A stretch of DNA of 23,451 nt from a virus: the IMG/VR virus record IMGVR_UViG_3300047673_000337, positions 1-23,451 of that record. One strand, 5' to 3'. Shown in pieces: positions 1 to 5,444 of this stretch. The notes beneath the pieces were generated by a model. The model did not search any database, was not told where the DNA came from, and saw only the letters and a program-made list of their open reading frames with translations. The translations under genes and the position numbers were made by a program. How positions within the stretch are numbered: the first letter of the stretch is position 1; the number at the start of each line of letters is the position of its first letter.

Positions 1-183
1 TTGGATATCTCGGCGGTCGCGCTGGGCGATGGCCTTGCGGGCTTTGTCCTGATTCTTCGGCGCGTCGATCAATGCGCATGCAGGACTACAAACCGCCTGC
101 CCCATCCGCGATGGGACGAATGAGGCCCTGCAAGTAGCGACTCGGCATTTCTTCGGTTTTGGCTGCTTCCGTTCAATCGTCAT
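1..183 (-). CDS. ninG: NinG-like recombination protein, N-terminal part (cut by window edge)
   Basis: The reading frame starts with an ATG whose first bases overlap the end of ninB and stays open for 61 codons to the window edge. The visible N-terminus is basic and has paired cysteines (C-x4-C, then C-x3-C about 20 residues later) followed by a Lys/Arg-rich helix. That is the pattern of the NinG/Rap family. In lambda this protein is a structure-specific endonuclease that acts on branched recombination intermediates. It directly follows ninB, as in lambdoid nin regions. The catalytic part lies outside the window, so the call rests on the N-terminus and on gene order. Confidence 0.75.
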   Translation of the reverse strand, partial: MTIERKQPKPKKCRVATCRASFVPSRMGQAVCSPACALIDAPKNQDKARKAIAQRDRRDIQ

Positions 184-650
184 GCAGCCTCCTGGCTCAA
201 CAGATCATCGAAGTACACGCCCTGCTGAGCGAAGCGCGCCACAATGCGATCGGTGTAGGCGATGCCCTGGGCGCGGCTGAAGAGGCTGGTCACCGGGAAA
301 CCGTCCGGGCCGAACAGATGGCAGCCGCCCATCATGGCCAGCTTCGTCTCGTACGGGAGGTGACGCATCACCCGGTACCACTCAGCCTGAAACCCGGCAT
401 CCTCGTTCAGCAGGATCTGCACACCGACGTGCAGCTTGCAGTACCGGCGCGCGTCCGCCTCGTCGCCGATCTGGGTCATCTCTGCGATGCGCTTGTACAT
501 CGCGAACCACAGCCGGTTCTGGTCGAGCGTGCGGTCCTTACCCGGGCGCAGCGACACCACGACGAACTTCTTGTCGCGGTACATGGCACTGATAGCGGTG
601 ATAGCCTCGGAAAGCTTGGCCTGACAGTTCACGGAGATTTTGTCAGCCAT
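180..650 (-). CDS. ninB: NinB/Orf-like recombination mediator
   Basis: 156 residues, close to the length of lambda Orf (NinB), which helps load recombinases on SSB-coated single-stranded DNA. Family-like features are the segment RTLDQNRLWFAMYKRIAEMT in the first third and the downstream EWYRVMRHLP region. The start has a good ribosome binding site (AAGGTGG) and overlaps the stop of the preceding gene by a few bases. It is translationally packed with ninG, whose ATG lies in its last codons. Together with RecT and YqaJ in the rightward operon, this phage carries recombination functions on both sides of its immunity region. Confidence 0.8.
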   Translation of the reverse strand: MADKISVNCQAKLSEAITAISAMYRDKKFVVVSLRPGKDRTLDQNRLWFAMYKRIAEMTQIGDEADARRYCKLHVGVQILLNEDAGFQAEWYRVMRHLPYETKLAMMGGCHLFGPDGFPVTSLFSRAQGIAYTDRIVARFAQQGVYFDDLLSQEAA

Positions 651-870
651 GGGCGGCCACCTTGTTGGGTAATCCGTCGATCAACTCACTGAGCTGCTGC
701 GTCAGTCGTTCGTTCTCGGCCAACAGCTCCAGCGCCACCTCCTCCACAGTCTTTTCGCCGAGGAAGTCCTGAAGAGCCTCAGTGTTACGTTTCCAGTTCG
801 CGCAATCTGCGCGGTATGACGCGGCCTCAGCCCAGAGCAATTTCTGGAGTTTTTGTTTATCGATGTTCAT
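643..870 (-). CDS. small coiled-coil phage protein, unknown function
   Basis: 75 residues. The start ATG overlaps the stop codon of the upstream gene as ATGA, and a GGGAG ribosome binding site lies inside that gene, so translational coupling is likely. The C-terminal half (VEEVALELLAENERLTQQL and on) has heptad-like leucines and should form a short coiled coil. I do not recognise a family. Its place between replication genes and ninB suggests a small accessory factor of early replication, but nothing in the sequence proves this. Confidence 0.65.
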   Translation of the reverse strand: MNIDKQKLQKLLWAEAASYRADCANWKRNTEALQDFLGEKTVEEVALELLAENERLTQQLSELIDGLPNKVAAHG

Positions 871-1664
871 TGAGCAGCGCTCCCTGCTTCCAATTGTTCG
901 GCCTGCCGAATCAGCAGCGCCCGGCGATCGGCCAGATCGTTGGCTGCCAAAATTCGCAGTTCTGTTTTTTCCTCGTCCGAGGCTTTGCGCATCGCCAGCA
1001 TCGAGTCCTTCACCGCGGCTAGCTTCTCTCGCAGTTTTGGGGAAGGCCGCGCGACCTCACCAGTGAGCAGCGCAACCACAGCCCTACCGTCTTCAGTGAC
1101 CGGCGCGACACTCAAGTCGGCCAGGTACTGCTGAGCGCGCTCCTGTGGGATTCGCTGCATCTGCACGGCTTTGGTGATCGCCTGTGTGCGGCGGTTGGCG
1201 TCGAAGCCGACAGACACATGCCAGTTCGCCTCTTTACTGTCCTCTCGGGCTTGCCCTACCAGGCGCTCGTAAGCGCTGTTGAACGCCATGCGCGCACCGA
1301 CCTTGTCGCCGGCGTCGAGGACAGGTTTCGCCGCAGCCAATGCGAGCTGGATTTCGTCGGTCAGCACCACGGTTTCAAATTCATCGTTGGTGGTCATGGC
1401 GATCGCCCAGGCCTCGTCCTTGCCCGGGCGCCCGTCGGCGATTTGAACTCGCTGGAGAATGTCGGCCATTGCCAACTTGCCTCTCACTTCAAAACGGCAG
1501 GCCTTCAGCGCTGCTTTCACGACCGGCACCGGGTAAGCGCAGAGGTCTTCGGCCATGATCGCCGCAGTGCCTGGGTTCATTTCCTGCCCCATGGCCTCGG
1601 CGGTGGCGCAGATCGCGGCGGCGAGGCCAGCAACCTGCTGGTCGTTCATTTCAAAGGTACTCAT
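867..1664 (-). CDS. probable helicase loader or replication accessory protein (P-like position)
   Basis: 265 residues, mostly helical and soluble. The start overlaps the 3' end of the O-like gene by 14 nt and has a GGGGAG ribosome binding site. The motif LAMADILQRVQIADGRPGKD near residues 64-83 resembles the N-terminal region of small phage helicase-loader families, in which an N-terminal helical domain contacts the replicative helicase. No Walker A motif is visible, so this is not a DnaC-type AAA+ ATPase. The role is inferred mainly from gene order (initiator, then loader). It could instead be an unrelated replication accessory protein. Confidence 0.5.
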   Translation of the reverse strand: MSTFEMNDQQVAGLAAAICATAEAMGQEMNPGTAAIMAEDLCAYPVPVVKAALKACRFEVRGKLAMADILQRVQIADGRPGKDEAWAIAMTTNDEFETVVLTDEIQLALAAAKPVLDAGDKVGARMAFNSAYERLVGQAREDSKEANWHVSVGFDANRRTQAITKAVQMQRIPQERAQQYLADLSVAPVTEDGRAVVALLTGEVARPSPKLREKLAAVKDSMLAMRKASDEEKTELRILAANDLADRRALLIRQAEQLEAGSAAQ

Positions 1665-2622
1665 TGCGCTCCCCTGCTTGGCGCTTGGCCAAGACCATTT
1701 GTGCAGCCTGCTCAGCGGCGGAGACGTTCGCCTCGGTGCGTTCCATCTGGCGTGCGGTTGTCCCGTTGATGCGCTGACCGGTCACCCACTGGGTGTGGTA
1801 GCTCTCGGCGTTGGCGAGCAGCTCGTTGAGGCTGTGGCACTTGCGCAGAACAGCGGCATCGCTGGTTTTCAGAAAGTGCGCGGCGACGTGATGAGCAACA
1901 TCGGCGCCGAGGCGGTCGACCAGTTGGCCGAGTTGGCCACCAACCTTGGCGTTCCACACCGGCCAGGTGCTGTAGCGCTTGCGGTAGGCCATGGCGTAGT
2001 TCGCCCAGACCTTGAAGGTTTTGCAGGACTGGTCTTTGGGGCCTGGCATGTCAGCGGGAATCTCAACCCGTGGCGTATCGGTGCGATCAACCACCAGAAC
2101 CAGATTGCGGGACGGCTTGTCCGGGCTGCCTTGCAAGTCCTGACTGGTATCCTGATTGGTACCCTGATGATTGGTATCCTGATTTGTCGGAGATTTTTCC
2201 GACCCTTGTTCGGATTTTTCTCCGACCTTGCTCGGATTTTTTTCCGAGGTAGATCGGATTTTTTTCCGACCTTCGTTCTTTGGTGGGGTCGGATATTTTT
2301 CCGACCCGTCGAGCTTCTGGTTCCACTCGATCGCCTTCTCGGTCAGGCGGAACAGAGTGATATTTGAAGTGCTGGAAAGCTCAATCAAACCGGCCTCTTC
2401 CAGGGCCTTCAGCATGCGATAAGCAGTGTCCGGCTTGTCGGTGAGCAGCGGCAGCTCCTCGATGATCTTGGCCTTGCTCAGCGCGAAGAAGATCCCGTCG
2501 TCAGTCTTGATTGGCTTGGTCCAGCTCGGGCAGCCGTAGACGAAGGCAAACAGCAGGGCCTGCTGAGAATTTAGCCCCCACTCCAAGGCCTTCACCTGAT
2601 TGATGGTTACAGTGAACTGCAT
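1651..2622 (-). CDS. O-like phage replication initiator with origin repeats inside the gene
   Basis: 323 residues from the ATG at 2622. That start is preferred over an in-frame start 33 nt upstream because AGGA sits 9 nt before it. Residues about 10-90 read as a winged helix-turn-helix typical of phage replication proteins (FALSKAKIIEELPLLTDKPD, then an 'ALEEAGLIEL' wing). Residues about 105-165 form a charged, low-complexity linker encoded by the palindromic repeats and by 12-bp repeats. The C-terminal half has a conserved-looking WANYAMAYRKRY segment. As in lambda O, the likely role is to bind iterons inside its own gene and recruit the helicase. It lies downstream of cII-like and overlaps the putative loader gene. 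Confidence 0.75.
   Translation of the reverse strand: MQFTVTINQVKALEWGLNSQQALLFAFVYGCPSWTKPIKTDDGIFFALSKAKIIEELPLLTDKPDTAYRMLKALEEAGLIELSSTSNITLFRLTEKAIEWNQKLDGSEKYPTPPKNEGRKKIRSTSEKNPSKVGEKSEQGSEKSPTNQDTNHQGTNQDTSQDLQGSPDKPSRNLVLVVDRTDTPRVEIPADMPGPKDQSCKTFKVWANYAMAYRKRYSTWPVWNAKVGGQLGQLVDRLGADVAHHVAAHFLKTSDAAVLRKCHSLNELLANAESYHTQWVTGQRINGTTARQMERTEANVSAAEQAAQMVLAKRQAGERNEYL
2141..2179. repeat. three 12-15 bp in-frame direct repeats
   Basis: Three consecutive units, TGACTGGTATCC, TGATTGGTACCC and TGATGATTGGTATCC, lie next to the palindromic origin repeats. Unit lengths of 12, 12 and 15 are multiples of three, so the protein repeats too (NQDT/NHQGT-like residues). They could be additional origin sequence or simple expansion in a linker. 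Confidence 0.7.
2187..2304. repeat. five phased palindromic iterons: probable replication origin
   Basis: Five 16-bp imperfect palindromes of the form TCGGA-(6 nt, T-rich)-TCCGA lie at 2187-2202, 2210-2225, 2232-2247, 2254-2269 and 2289-2304. Start-to-start spacing is 23, 22, 22 and 35 bp, so four copies are phased at about two helical turns. They sit in the middle of the initiator gene, as lambda ori sits in O. The spacing is not a multiple of three, so copies are read in different frames (SEKYP, RKKIR, GEKSE). The repetition is therefore kept at the DNA level. Binding by the encoded initiator is inferred. Confidence 0.8.
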
Positions 2623-2660
2623 GTCAGGTGTTCCTGACGCAGGATGGAAAAACAAACGTG

Positions 2661-2696
2661 CGCGACACGTTCAGTGATTTCCGAAAACGTGTCGCG
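2661..2696 (-). terminator. strong hairpin between cII and O, possible attenuator
   Basis: Perfect 11-bp inverted repeat CGCGACACGTT / AACGTGTCGCG with a 14-nt loop. On the leftward transcript the stem is followed within about 4 nt by a U-rich stretch (GTTTGTTTTT). That suggests an intrinsic terminator or attenuator limiting replication-gene expression. A protein-binding operator is the alternative. Confidence 0.5.
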
Positions 2697-2711
2697 ACAG
2701 TGTTCTGAGTA

Positions 2712-2740
2712 TTGCTGGAATTTGGCTGGTTCTGCATAAT
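2712..2740 (+). promoter_or_regulatory. possible promoter of an OOP-like RNA
   Basis: TTGCTG (2712-2717), 17-bp spacer, CATAAT (2735-2740), reading rightward against the cII-O operon. The -10 matches the consensus at 5 of 6 positions and the -35 at 3 of 6. The expected start is near 2747, about 40 nt before a clean terminator. Confidence 0.45.
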
Positions 2741-2746
2741 CAGGCC

Positions 2747-2789
2747 TCTCTAGTTTACGAATCAGCCGACCTCGACCGTCGGCTTTTTT
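2747..2789 (+). ncRNA. candidate OOP-like small antisense RNA
   Basis: A short rightward transcription unit with a promoter-like sequence upstream and a textbook terminator at its end. It lies in the gap between the cII-like and O-like genes and is antisense to their shared mRNA. Lambda has OOP RNA in the same place and orientation relative to cII and O. Here it would be about 43 nt and would stop just before the cII stop codon. The start is predicted only. Confidence 0.4.
2764..2789 (+). terminator. rho-independent terminator (rightward)
   Basis: Perfect 7-bp stem AGCCGAC / GTCGGCT with a 7-nt loop, the last T of the stem starting a six-T run. The T-run is only on the rightward strand although the flanking genes are leftward, so it must end some other rightward transcript. 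Confidence 0.8.
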
Positions 2790-2800
2790 GTGCCTGTCGT

Positions 2801-3226
2801 TTAGGCTGCCTTCACGGACTGCTTGAACACTTCCAGGCTGACAATCACTTCCTCAGCCTCTTTAAGCAGGGTCGTTTTCTCGACCGAGCAGACTCGCCCA
2901 TCAGCCTGTGCGTCGAATGCGAGGCGGGTGACGTCAGCAAGATCAGCATGGAGGCGTAACAGCGCGGAGTTGAGGTTGATGCCCTCAGGTTTTTCCTTCG
3001 GCACCAAGTCGAAGCCGAACGATTCCGCCCAAGCTTTCAGTGGCCTGAAATCCTGGGTGAACTTCATGATCCGGTGCAGCTCTTCCACGTTCATGCGGTG
3101 GGTTTCGTAATGCGGGTTCGCCTTCTGTGAAACCAGCGTGCGGCTAGTGAAGTCAGCGCCCTCTGCAATGCGCCCCGCTCCGTGGGTGTCCACCACGTCA
3201 TAAATGGCTGACATCAATTCCTGCAT
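2801..3226 (-). CDS. phage regulatory protein CII (CP76 family)
   Basis: 141 residues with the hallmarks of the Phage_CP76 (regulatory CII) family. An N-terminal helical segment (MSAIYDVVDTHGAGRIAEGADFTS) is followed by NPHYETHRMNVEELHRIMKFTQDFRPLKAWAE-like residues, the usual DNA-binding helices of this family. The ribosome binding site GAGGTG lies 6 nt before the ATG. These proteins act in the choice between lysis and lysogeny or activate early promoters. The place, second in the leftward operon after cro, agrees with that. No promoter target could be identified from sequence alone. Confidence 0.8.
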   Translation of the reverse strand: MQELMSAIYDVVDTHGAGRIAEGADFTSRTLVSQKANPHYETHRMNVEELHRIMKFTQDFRPLKAWAESFGFDLVPKEKPEGINLNSALLRLHADLADVTRLAFDAQADGRVCSVEKTTLLKEAEEVIVSLEVFKQSVKAA

Positions 3227-3308
3227 GTAACACCTCGAGATTCTTTACGTGGCGCCCTGCAGTTGCAGAGGCGATCATCTGTTCACGAATTGCGGCCAGC
3301 AAACTCAT
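3198..3308 (-). CDS. possible 36-residue micro-ORF between cro and cII
   Basis: An ATG overlaps the TGA of the cro-like gene (ATGA). The frame stays open for 36 codons, filling the gap and running 29 nt into the cII-like gene. The overlap fits translational coupling, but there is no independent ribosome binding site. The start is MSLLAAIREQMIASATAGRH. Function unknown; it may only be a chance frame. Confidence 0.3.
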   Translation of the reverse strand: MSLLAAIREQMIASATAGRHVKNLEVLHAGIDVSHL

Positions 3309-3517
3309 GCGGCGGATCTGGCGCTCTTTCCGCGAGTGCACAACTCGCGAGCAGTAATTTTTCCGCCGGTCAACTCCTCCGCTAGAAATGCCTTTTCGGC
3401 GCGCATCGGATGAATCCCGGAAACCCAGTACGAAACTGCGGCCTGAGACACGTCGAGTGCTAAAGCGGTTTTGGTTTGCCCGCCGAAGAAGTCGACGAGC
3501 CTTTCGATAGGGGTCAT
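3305..3517 (-). CDS. Cro-like repressor, YdaS-type helix-turn-helix
   Basis: 70 residues made almost wholly of one helix-turn-helix. FFGGQTKTALALDVSQAAVSYW is typical of the YdaS/Cro group, with the recognition helix around SQAAVSYWV. The ribosome binding site AGGAGGG sits 8 nt before the ATG. It is the first gene of the leftward operon, divergent from cI, with three operators between them. The likely role is Cro: binding the same operators to shut off cI and later pR and pL. Confidence 0.85.
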   Translation of the reverse strand: MTPIERLVDFFGGQTKTALALDVSQAAVSYWVSGIHPMRAEKAFLAEELTGGKITARELCTRGKSARSAA

Positions 3518-3532
3518 CAGACAGCCCTCCTA

Positions 3533-3593
3533 ATAAGCCTGCTTATATCCTATTTAGAAGCAAGCTTATTTGCAAGCCAATAAGGGAACTTAT
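3533..3593. promoter_or_regulatory. OR-like region: three CI/Cro operators
   Basis: Three 14-bp operators of the form ATAAGC-NN-GCTTAT lie at 3533-3546 (perfect), 3556-3569 (one mismatch) and 3580-3593 (two mismatches). They are 23 and 24 bp apart, the same arrangement as the three OR sites of lambda. The same sequence recurs at 7244-7282. Site 3 overlaps the probable cI ribosome binding region and site 1 the predicted cro transcription start, so both genes can be controlled from here. Confidence 0.9.
3547..3575 (-). promoter_or_regulatory. predicted pR (cro promoter)
   Basis: On the minus strand TTGCAA (3575-3570), a 17-bp spacer and TAGGAT (3552-3547). Each hexamer matches the consensus at 4 of 6 positions. 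Operator 2 lies in the spacer and operator 1 just downstream. TTGCAA is self-complementary, so it could also be the -35 of a rightward cI promoter with TATAAA at 3591-3596 and a short 15-bp spacer. Confidence 0.55.
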
Positions 3594-3599
3594 AAATTC

Positions 3600-4262
3600 A
3601 TGTGCATGAGCACACTTGCAGAACGTCTAAAAGAAGCGCGAAAACATGCCAAGCTGACCCAGGCAAAACTTGCCGCAGTTTCGGGCGTTGAGCAGCCACT
3701 TATTTCCCAGCTGGAAACAGGAAAAAATCTCCAGAGCGCGCACCTTCCAAAATTCGCCCACATATGCGGCGTCAGCGCCATTTGGCTTTCGGACAACATC
3801 GGTCCAATGGTTGTCGACTCCAAAGAGAAGTCCAACGTGTCTGTGGCTTCGCAGCCGGCACAGAGTTATCGCTATCCGGTGATCAGTTGGGTGTCTGCGG
3901 GATCTTGGGCGGAAGCAGTAGAGCCCTACCCAGCTGGAATTTCGGATAACTACGAATTTTCGGAGTACGACTCAAAAGGATCTGCTTTCTGGCTCACCGT
4001 GAAAGGCGACTCGATGACGGCCCCCGCCGGCCAGAGCATCACGGAAGGCACACTGATCCTCGTCGACACTGAAGCTGAGGTGGTGCCAGGTAAGCTGGTC
4101 GTAGCCAAGCTGCCAGATAGCAACGAAGCCACATTCAAAAAGCTCGTCAGCGACGGCGGGAGGTTATTCCTCAAGCCGCTGAACCCTAGTTATCCAATTG
4201 AACCGTTTGACGAGAATTGCCGCATCGTAGGCGTAGTGGTGCGTGCACTGCAGAAGTTCTGA
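3600..4262 (+). CDS. cI: CI-type phage repressor with LexA-like autocleavage domain
   Basis: 220 residues from the ATG at 3600; a second ATG lies two codons on. A TTG 30 nt upstream is rejected because it lies inside the operators. Residues 5-60 are an Xre helix-turn-helix. Residues 90-220 are a peptidase S24/LexA domain with the Ala100-Gly101 cleavage site, Ser138 in GDSM and Lys180 in ATFKKL. All residues for RecA-stimulated self-cleavage are present, so the prophage should be SOS-inducible. It should bind the ATAAGC-NN-GCTTAT sites on both sides. A TATAAA ending at 3596 would place the RNA start at the ATG, so a leaderless mRNA is possible. Confidence 0.92.
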   Translation: MCMSTLAERLKEARKHAKLTQAKLAAVSGVEQPLISQLETGKNLQSAHLPKFAHICGVSAIWLSDNIGPMVVDSKEKSNVSVASQPAQSYRYPVISWVSAGSWAEAVEPYPAGISDNYEFSEYDSKGSAFWLTVKGDSMTAPAGQSITEGTLILVDTEAEVVPGKLVVAKLPDSNEATFKKLVSDGGRLFLKPLNPSYPIEPFDENCRIVGVVVRALQKF

Positions 4263-4357
4263 TAAAGCCCAACATCCGTCGGCAAGCTGGCCATATCGCT
4301 ACTCAGTGGTCGCTTGAGCTGATAGCGCCGAACCTACTACAAAGGGATCAAGGATCG

Positions 4358-4609
4358 ATGGTAGATCTGATGCAGCAGCTTGATGGTCCAAGGACTGCAC
4401 AGCAGGAGTTGTTCTACGACCTTGAGGACGCTACGGCGATCATCGGTTGGTCAGTAACCGAGTTGACTGCAATTGCCGGGGTCGCGCGGCCACCTGATGA
4501 ATCCGTTTCCTTGATGAAGATGGCTGCACTGCTAACTGCTCAGCAGGAAAAGCTTCGCGGCTATGCGGATGAGGTGAAGGCCGGGCGGATCGTTCGTGCG
4601 GAGGAATAG
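4358..4609 (+). CDS. small hypothetical protein downstream of cI
   Basis: 83 residues from the ATG at 4358, preceded by AAGGATCG. A longer frame starts inside cI but lacks support. The protein is acidic and helical, with a middle segment (DLEDATAIIGWSVTELTAIAG) that could be a small helix-turn-helix and a charged C-terminus. I do not recognise a family. It follows cI on the same strand, the place where lambda has rex, so it may be expressed in the lysogen from the cI promoter. The 95 nt between cI and this gene show no promoter that I can defend. Confidence 0.6.
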   Translation: MVDLMQQLDGPRTAQQELFYDLEDATAIIGWSVTELTAIAGVARPPDESVSLMKMAALLTAQQEKLRGYADEVKAGRIVRAEE

Positions 4610-4718
4610 GCCCTGCAAGGTGCTGGGATGGGCAGAAAGCTAAGGCTCGGTCAAAGCGTCCTGATAAGTCTACGACCGCCCTGTGCGAGTTCAGCCGACC
4701 AAATGTCTTGGCCGCCTA

Positions 4719-4746
4719 TTGCATGCTAATTTTTTCCACCTACAAT
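4719..4746 (+). promoter_or_regulatory. promoter of the ImmA-type operon, inside a palindrome
   Basis: TTGCAT (4719-4724), 16-bp spacer, TACAAT (4741-4746; 5 of 6 to consensus). The start would be near 4753, 26 nt before the first ATG. Both hexamers lie within the dyad at 4721-4769, the usual layout of an autorepressed promoter. Confidence 0.65.
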
Positions 4747-4769
4747 GTAGGAACGAAAAATTAGCATGC
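4721..4769. repeat. 49-bp interrupted palindrome, likely operator
   Basis: Perfect 14-bp arms GCATGCTAATTTTT (4721-4734) and AAAAATTAGCATGC (4756-4769), with an inner CTAC-AAT-GTAG dyad at 4740-4750. All share one centre at 4745. It covers the promoter of the next two genes. The natural candidate to bind it is the Xre domain encoded by the second gene of that operon, giving autoregulation as in toxin-antitoxin operons. Confidence 0.75.
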
Positions 4770-4778
4770 GAGCTAAAT

Positions 4779-5444
4779 ATGCCTGATCACAATGCACTGA
4801 TCATAGATCAACCGGCCTCAGTGCTGGATGCACTTCAGTCTCTAGGAGTGACGCGCGAAGCTGTGATTCACATTGCCAGGTCTGCGGTATCTGCACGATC
4901 TGAATACTTACCTGGAATAGACGCGGTTAATTTTCCCGGTACACGCGCCTATCAAGAGGGCATCCGCCAAACGCGCCTACGGCTTAAAGCGTTGCCACAG
5001 GGATGGGTTACTAGAAAATTCAATAACATAGAGCTCGTATACAGCGCCGATTTGGGGGTCATGGTTGGTTTTCAAAACGTAGACCGCGCCTGCGGTGACA
5101 TTGATCCCAAGGCTATCTCTGAGCGCGGAGAAGGCACTAGGCAACTGGTCTCCCTTCCCTATCAACGCAGCCTTTTCAGCAGCGACAGGGTTGGCACTAT
5201 TCCAAAAGCTATCGGGGCCTTTCCGGTGATCTGGTTTATTTGCGTTGCCGCTCATTCAGACCGCATTCAAGTCGAGGTGTCCAGACCAAAGCCGTTCACG
5301 TCCGATCAGTTTGAAGGATTTTTTGAGCGAATCTTCATTGCGGACGAGCCTGTAAATGACAAGCCACTTGATGAAGTGGTCGTTGACGACCAGGTAGATG
5401 AACCCGAAATCTTTATCAGCAAAAAGCAAAATGGCAACTCTTAA
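4779..5444 (+). CDS. unknown protein, first gene of Xre-ImmA pair (possible toxin or effector)
   Basis: 221 residues from the ATG at 4779. An upstream GTG frame start is rejected because it precedes the palindromic promoter. The ribosome binding site is poor. The N-terminal 60 residues are helical, the centre is mixed alpha/beta with hydrophobic strands (IELVYSADLGVMVGF, IGAFPVIWFICVAAH), and the C-terminus is acidic (DEVVVDDQVDEPE). No signal peptide or known motif. The gene overlaps the Xre-ImmA gene, and the pair is co-transcribed. A variable upstream partner followed by an Xre-ImmA protein is the layout of several toxin-antitoxin and exclusion modules, including, as I recall, RosmerTA. 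Toxin is a hypothesis only. Confidence 0.7.
   Translation: MPDHNALIIDQPASVLDALQSLGVTREAVIHIARSAVSARSEYLPGIDAVNFPGTRAYQEGIRQTRLRLKALPQGWVTRKFNNIELVYSADLGVMVGFQNVDRACGDIDPKAISERGEGTRQLVSLPYQRSLFSSDRVGTIPKAIGAFPVIWFICVAAHSDRIQVEVSRPKPFTSDQFEGFFERIFIADEPVNDKPLDEVVVDDQVDEPEIFISKKQNGNS

Noticed and set aside
159-692. 177-codon frame on the plus strand
   Set aside because: It is antisense to ninB, which has family motifs, a ribosome binding site and operon overlaps.
1555-2367. 270-codon plus-strand frame
   Set aside because: Antisense to the O-like gene; its repeats come from the origin palindromes, and it has no upstream signal.
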